In this document: positions 59,521 through 64,000 of the stretch, piece after piece
How positions within the stretch are numbered: position 1 is the stretch's first letter
Layout: the number at the start of each line of letters is the position of its first letter
From: Dastarcus helophoroides
Lineage: Eukaryota > Arthropoda > Insecta > Coleoptera > Bothrideridae
Length of the DNA: 64,000 nucleotides
Assembly: GCA_028583605.1 (NCBI GenBank)
Contig: CM053327.1
Span: 43,517,559-43,581,558 of the forward strand
Direction of reading: 5' to 3'
Notes under the pieces: generated by a model
Databases searched by the model: none
What the model was told of the DNA's origin: nothing
The model's input: the letters and a program-made list of their open reading frames with translations, nothing else
Made by a program: the position numbers and the translations under genes

Positions 59521-60450
59521 TATTGCCGAATCTGGCAACTATTTCGAGCGTTGATGAAGAGCAGTTAAAACAAGATTATTAGGTGCTTTATTTTAAAGGG
59601 CACCTTTGTACTAATCCCAATAATACAGCTCGTATTAATGACTCTATAACTCTGCACTATTTCACCTTTCCGGTGACATTAAACCATGTGACGTACAGTG
59701 ACACTAAAATCCAGTCCGTCGTTACTGCCATGTCGTCAAACCGACAATAAAAAACAAATTTTGTTTAAAACGGGAAAATGTGCCAGTCTTTATGTACGCA
59801 GAATGCGGGCAGCTTTATCCTCAAATCCCTAATTGGACGAAAATAAAATGGGATAAAAATTTATTTTATTGCATTAGAACAACAAAAGGGAATCCGTGAA
59901 TGACACGTATATAAACCTTTTTCCCAGGGTTTCCATATTATGCCCTGTGTCACATCAATTTCTATTAAATTCTTATTTTCTTTATTGTATTCCTCAAATC
60001 CGCGTTGTTATCCGGAAATTCAGATTCATTCGTTTTGTTACAGCGGCTCCCTCTACCGTATATAACGCGAAGTCTGGCGTTAAACTTTCTAGAGCGGGTT
60101 ATACCATAGACAAATGGTGCCCGGTACACGCGCTGCTGAACTGGTCGCAAATGTGTTGCATACATATCTTTTGTAAGAAAACGTTAATTTCTCTTAAACA
60201 TTTTGAATCGTTTTATTAATTGCAGCAAGTAATTAAAGTTTACAACATCCGAGCTCCACTTAAACTTAACTAAAACAAGAGAATGTTTCAAAAGGGTTAT
60301 GCTCGCATAATTGGGAATTGGTTTCATAACTTGGCCGTCAGTTAAAAAGTGCATAGTTTCTCTGCTACTATGATTAACTCGTAGTGAATTTAGCAAATTA
60401 CAGAAAATTCTTTACAACTTGAGACTCTCAGTCTACAAGAGTATTTACAT
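59521..60450. other. Unique DNA with a possible conserved patch
   Basis: More GC-rich than its surroundings. From about 60047, after TTTTGTTACAG, a frame of about 50 codons stays open (APSTVYNAKSGVKLSRAGYT and on). I do not recognise a protein and no good donor follows. It could be an unrecognised exon or conserved noncoding DNA. Confidence 0.25.
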
Positions 60451-60602
60451 TTTGGTGGAATGGACTGGTCCTTGGTTATTTTCAAAAATTGAAATACCTG
60501 TGAAACCAAGAAAGATTTTAAACATTAAACAGAGCAACCTGTGTTGTGTTTTTTAATCTTTTTTTGGTTTCAGGGGACAAGATTTGTATTTCAATATTGA
60601 CA
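60451..60602. mobile_element. Short foldback element
   Basis: GGTGGAATGGACTGGTCC opens the left arm and GGGGACAAGATTTGTATTTC lies in the right arm. The core between them is deleted. Confidence 0.7.
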
Positions 60603-60616
60603 TTGTTCGACACCAA

Positions 60617-60840
60617 TATGTTGTGCAAACAGGGCTACAGTGTGCAGCCCTCTAAACGTGGGTAGTGGATCATAGGTGGCCAAACTACCAACAGTTGAAC
60701 CACAAGCGCTTAGCAAGCGATCGCTCTCTCGGAAAGTCCAGAAGACACGATTCTAATGCAGAGAACAATAGATGTCAATAAGTTAGAGTTTGGCAACCAA
60801 AGAATCGGTTCCGGTCTTATTAGATCTCCTCATTATCCCC
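60617..60840 (+). mobile_element. LTR-like dispersed repeat, copy B
   Basis: It shares ordered sequence blocks with 42586-42850, starting TTGTGCAAACAGGG and running to TTATTAGATCTCC. It could be a solo LTR. Copy-specific differences are many, so it is old. Confidence 0.4.
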
Positions 60841-61254
60841 GCCACGGTGACTGATTTGACTGATTTTTTGCTTGAGTTTCCTAATTTTTACTGGAAACGC
60901 TTTTTAATTCATGAAATTTTGACAAATCGGCTTTTTTGATGGGGCGAACGAATCAGTTTTATTTATTATTATAATTTATTTAATTTTTAAACTCGAAAAT
61001 TTTAAGCTAATGTCCATTTTTAAATTCGGATTTGTTTATCGAAGTTTCCAATTTTTGTAGAAAAATTCAAAATTTCTAAATTAATATAGAAATACCTTCA
61101 TATTTATAAAGGAACCATCGCATGTAAAGTAAACTATTTTAATTTATAACTCATTATTGAGTAAATATTGTCAGTTTAAAGTCAAAATTTAAAAAAAGAG
61201 GTAACAATAATTGAAATATTCTTCATGGTAAACTCTTACTGACCGGAAATATTA
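60841..61254. other. AT-rich DNA, no gene
   Basis: No gene or repeat boundary was recognised. Confidence 0.35.
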
Positions 61255-61439
61255 TGTTTTTTAATTTTATTTAACATTTCTTCGGCCCACTTTGAAAATA
61301 TTTAAATTTTTATTGTTTGTTGACAATATTGTAAACAGTAAATTATTGATGAAACGTCTACTCATGTAAAAAAAAAATTATATTTTTAAAAATTTTTATT
61401 TTTAAGAATTTCTTCCTCATTGTTCCCTTTCTATGTTAT

Positions 61440-61486
61440 GCACTGCTGATGAGCTCAAATGAGAGCGAAACATCGATGTCCAGTGC
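61440..61486 (+). ncRNA. Type I hammerhead ribozyme 1
   Basis: All conserved parts are present. Stem I is GCACTG (61440-61445) with CAGTGC (61481-61486), six perfect pairs. The core CTGATGA is at 61446-61452. Stem II is GCTC/GAGC with a six-base AAATGA loop. GAAA is at 61467-61470. Helix III is the palindrome ACATCGATGT (61470-61479). The cleavage triplet is GTC, with the cut predicted after C61480. The very short palindromic helix III is typical of Penelope-like-element hammerheads that work best as dimers. Confidence 0.88.
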
Positions 61487-61747
61487 TACAACCTTTTTTA
61501 TGTATTTTTTTATATTTTCATAATTTATCAACAAAAAAAAATCATATCTAATTTTGGTCTTCTATTTTTTATTTTTCCCTATTCTATGTAAAATAAACTA
61601 ACCTCGTATTCTGCCAACTGTCATGAGGTGACGTTTTTTAAATAAATTTAAATATCAAGTAGTCATATTTCAAAAACTGTTTAGAATAGTGTCAACAAAC
61701 AATAAAAATTTAAATATTTCCAAATTGGAAGTGTATACAACCACCGT

Positions 61748-61790
61748 ACCATGCTGACGAGGCCAAGGAAGGCCGAAACTAGTCTATGGT
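61748..61790 (+). ncRNA. Type I hammerhead ribozyme 2
   Basis: Stem I is ACCATG (61748-61753) with TATGGT (61785-61790): five Watson-Crick pairs plus one G-U next to the core. The core CTGACGA is at 61754-61760. Stem II is GGCC/GGCC around an AAGGAA loop. GAAA is at 61775-61778. Helix III is the palindrome ACTAGT (61778-61783). The triplet is GTC, with the cut predicted after C61784. The architecture matches ribozyme 1 while the stem sequences differ, so this is an independent conserved fold and not a simple recent duplicate. Confidence 0.82.
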
Positions 61791-62104
61791 TGCGGTTGCA
61801 CATATTTTCAATTTTAAGCACGTTTAACTGTTTAATTACAGATCATTTAATTGGTCATTTGTCAAAACTAGATGAAAGTAAAGTCACGCCGAGGACGTTT
61901 GTATCTATGGATGTTGCGATGCAACCCGTGATACAAGCTTTGCCTCATCTACGTGAACTTTGCAATTGCAGTCTAGTTTTCATTAGATTCTAATGAAATT
62001 AGATTTCAATTGCATCGCAATAAACTTGTATATATTCGTATATACAAGGGCCGAGAAATGTTAAATAAAATTAAACAAAATAATTGAAATTTTGAGAATT
62101 TAAA
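61791..62104. other. Unique DNA, possible short exon
   Basis: After TTTAATTACAG (61833-61843) an open frame reads HLIGHLSKLDESKVTPRTFV and on to a stop at about 61993. A weak donor (TACGTGAAC) lies near 61950. No protein family was recognised. Inverted 11-mers TTGCGATGCAA and TTGCATCGCAA flank the region's end. Confidence 0.15.
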
Positions 62105-62173
62105 ATTAAAAATTCAAATCTTGTTCCCTGAAACCAAGAAAGATTAAAAAACCCAACAAATGTTGCTTTAGCG
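62105..62173. mobile_element. Foldback arm fragment
   Basis: AATCTTGTTCCCTGAAACC to TGTTGCTTTAGCG; it is interrupted where the hAT-like end begins. Confidence 0.6.
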
Positions 62174-62260
62174 CAGGGATAAGCAAGATGTGGCCCGCGG
62201 GCCACATGTGGCCCGCCTAAGCTCTACTGTTTTATGTAAACATTTTGGAAAAGGAAATGT
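62174..62260 (+). mobile_element. hAT-type terminus, inserted in a foldback arm
   Basis: CAGGGATAAGCAAGATG followed by TGGCCCGCGGGCCACATG matches the classic CAGGG...GGCCCGCGGGCC end of many hAT elements. The matching right end and 8-bp target duplication were not found in the remaining 1.8 kb. Confidence 0.55.
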
Positions 62261-62399
62261 CAAACAATTTAATGAAAAAAAGGACACGATTCATGAAATA
62301 TCTTGCACATGAGCGTAGACAAGATTTTCTTTAAGTGGGGGGTAACAACAATCATTCTAAAAACTCGTGGGTAAAAAAGAAAACCTTCTGGCTTAGTAA

Positions 62400-63204
62400 T
62401 GTGTATCTTTACTTAAAAACTACAGAATTCAGGACATCGCATTTTCAAATTAAAGTCAAAATTTTAAAAAACGCCCAATCTTAAGAAAAAACCTTTTGGA
62501 GAACTTTTAGAAAGTTCGAAATTTCGAAAAAGTGGAAATTTAAAAGAGACGAAATCTCCAAAAGGAAATTTTTGTAAAAAGAGTTGTAATTTCCAGAATA
62601 AGTCGAATTCAGGTAAAAAATGCAACTTTTAAAAATAATGATGTCAGAATTTTTATTTTGTTTCAATTTTATCATATTTTTGAAATTTTTCAAGAAATCT
62701 TTTTTTCAAGATTTCCTGAAAATATTATTCTCAAATTGTTTAGATTTCTATTAAAATTTCGAACCAATTTAAAAAAAAATAAACGAATTTTGTGAAAAAG
62801 TCTAAATCTTTGGACAAAATTTCATTTTAGATGGAAATGTCCAGAAACAGGTAAAATTGAATTTTGAGTTAAAAGTCAAAATTTGGAGAATAACATGACT
62901 TTTGTACAAGCTGAAATTATCGGGAATAAAATTTAAAAATAATGGGAAAAAACAAAGACTTCGAAAAAAATTCAGGATTTTTGAAAATTACGTTACAAAT
63001 TACAAAAAAATATTCAACTTTCTAGGAAACATTTCAAATTTCCAAAAGAAGATCCAATATTAAGAGGAAAATAAAATTTAAAAAGTTAAAATTTTCAGTA
63101 AATCATATTGAAAATAAAAACCTAACCTTTCTTAAAAACTCGTGAAATGTGCAAAATTCAAAATAAAATTACAATGTTCAGAGATCTAATTTTCAAAAAA
63201 AAGT
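62400..63204. repeat. Degenerate AT-rich tract, A-rich strand on +
   Basis: GAAATTTCGAAAAAGTGG-type DNA. The minus ORF at 62481-62693 is low-complexity. Confidence 0.65.
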
Positions 63205-64000
63205 CCAACTGAATTTTGAGTTAAAAGTCAAAATTTGGAGAATAACATGAATTTTGGGCAAGTTAATAAATAAAATTTAAAAAAAAAATAAAAAAAACAA
63301 AGCCTTCGAAAATTGAACTACAGAACTTGTCTCCTGAGATCTTCTCTCTGAAGATGACATCTTAGCTGTCGAAACGCGTTAAAGCAACCTTTGTTGTGTT
63401 TTTTAATCTTTCTTGGTTTCAGGGAACAAATTCTCTATTTCAATTTTTGAAGATAACCAAGGACCAGTCCGTTTCACCAAAAATACTTCGAAAAAAATTC
63501 AGGATTTTTTAAAATTACGTTACAAATTACAAAAAAAATATTGAACTTTCTAGGAAACATTCCAAATTTTCAAAAGGAGATCCAATGTTAAGAGGAAAAT
63601 TTAAAAAGTTAAAATTTTCAATAAATCATATTGAAAATAAAAACCTAACCTTTCTTAAAAACTCGTGAAATGTGCAAAATTCAAAATAAAATTACTATGT
63701 TCAAAGATCTAATTTTCAAAAAAAAGTCCAATTGAATTTTGAGTTAAAAGTCAAAATTTGGAGAATAACATGAATTTTATACAAGTTAATAAATAAAATA
63801 AAAGAAAAATAAATAAAAAAACCAAAGCCTTCGAAAATTGAAATACAGAACTTGTCTCCTGAGAGTTTCTCTCTGAAGATGACAGCTTAGCTGTCGAAAC
63901 GCGTTAAAGCAACCTTTGTTGTGTTTTTTAATCTTTCTTGGTTTCAGGGAACAAATTCTCTATTTCAATTTTTGAGGATAACCAAGGACCAGTCCGTTTC
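63205..64000. repeat. 522-bp duplication carrying a foldback element, cut by the window end
   Basis: GAATTTTGAGTTAAAAGTC and the following 500 bp recur 522 bp apart (63205 and 63727). Each copy contains a foldback right arm beginning at CTCTGAAGATGAC (about 63345 and 63871) and ending GGACCAGTCCGTTTC. The second copy runs off the window. Confidence 0.8.
63868..63910 (+). ncRNA. Hammerhead-like motif with compensatory stem change
   Basis: CTGAAGA at 63873-63879, an extra T, hairpin GACAGC-TTA-GCTGTC (63881-63895), GAAA, palindrome ACGCGT and cleavage-site base T63905. Compared with GATAGC/GCTATC elsewhere, both strands of the hairpin have changed together (T-A to C-G), so pairing is kept. Helix I has one A-C mismatch in this copy. 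Confidence 0.35.

Larger units (their letters stand above)
61255..61790 (+). mobile_element. Hammerhead-bearing retroelement-like unit
   Basis: Two hammerhead ribozymes on the same strand sit 308 bp apart (core to core), with long inverted repeats around the first. Left arm 61280-61337 (ATTTAAATTTTTATTGTTTG) pairs with right arm about 61676-61730 (TCAACAAACAATAAAAATTT). Tandem minimal hammerheads are known from Penelope-like elements and from noncoding retrozymes. No reverse transcriptase is present here, so this is a nonautonomous or truncated copy. A degenerate relative lies at 24795-24960. Confidence 0.55.

Noticed and set aside
59896..60219. 107-codon ORF as a gene
   Set aside because: There is no known similarity, the opposite strand is also open over part of it, and there is no good splice donor; chance in a more GC-rich patch is as likely.
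61330..61380. A third hammerhead near TTGATGAAACGTC
   Set aside because: It has a CTGATGA-like string and GAAACGTC, but no sequence between them to form stem II, so the fold is impossible.
61844..61993. Second host exon after TTTAATTACAG
   Set aside because: The frame is open and follows a good acceptor, but the donor is weak and I recognise no protein, so it is described only as a low-confidence possibility.

Overview
This window looks like a stretch of arthropod, probably insect, nuclear genome: AT-rich, gene-poor and dominated by repeats. Two things point there. One 137-bp exon (44784-44920, + strand, clean AG and GTAAGT borders) encodes the end of the L27 domain of the scaffold protein Discs large (dlg1). 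A heat-shock-type promoter with an insect-like TATA-plus-initiator core lies at about 1766-1937. No other protein-coding host gene could be recognised. Every long open reading frame, including the roughly 1,000-codon one across 25.5-28.5 kb, is translation of simple repeats. If the gene runs through the window, most of it is probably large dlg1 introns; that is inference.

Layout. 0-3 kb: unique DNA with the heat-shock promoter and an ATG-poor leader, followed by a tRNA-like SINE head. 3.4-4.5 kb: a 326-bp tandem array. 4.9-11.3 kb: an AT-rich degenerate tract with a 155-bp array. 11.8-13.2 kb: a duplicated segment whose two copies each carry a short ORF with a signal-peptide-like start. 14-19.5 kb: a Helitron-like fragment, a palindromic trinucleotide repeat, minisatellites built from CACGTG and TGACCTTGA, and a long SINE-like element. 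23.2 kb: a TTAA-flanked piggyBac-like MITE. 25.5-28.5 kb: a 3-kb hexanucleotide array directly downstream of a LINE 3' remnant. 31.8-34 kb: a LINE reverse-transcriptase fragment expanded into a 173-bp satellite. 36-50 kb: two inverted copies of a 177-bp satellite plus its flank, enclosing the dlg1 exon. 50.8-58.8 kb: a dense cluster of foldback elements ending in a 191-bp palindromic array. 61.3-61.8 kb: an element with two type I hammerhead ribozymes. 62-64 kb: more tract and duplicated foldback DNA running off the end.

One foldback family recurs in more than 15 places. It has long inverted arms beginning near GGTGGAACGGACTGG. Its core motif matches most of a hammerhead ribozyme (CTGAAGA, a GATAGC/GCTATC hairpin, GAAA, the palindrome ACGCGT), and one copy shows a compensatory change in the hairpin. 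The two clean hammerheads near 61.4 and 61.75 kb also have a palindromic helix III. The most interesting possibility here is therefore a set of ribozyme-bearing, largely non-coding mobile elements that also seed satellite arrays. Penelope-like elements or retrozymes are the closest known models.
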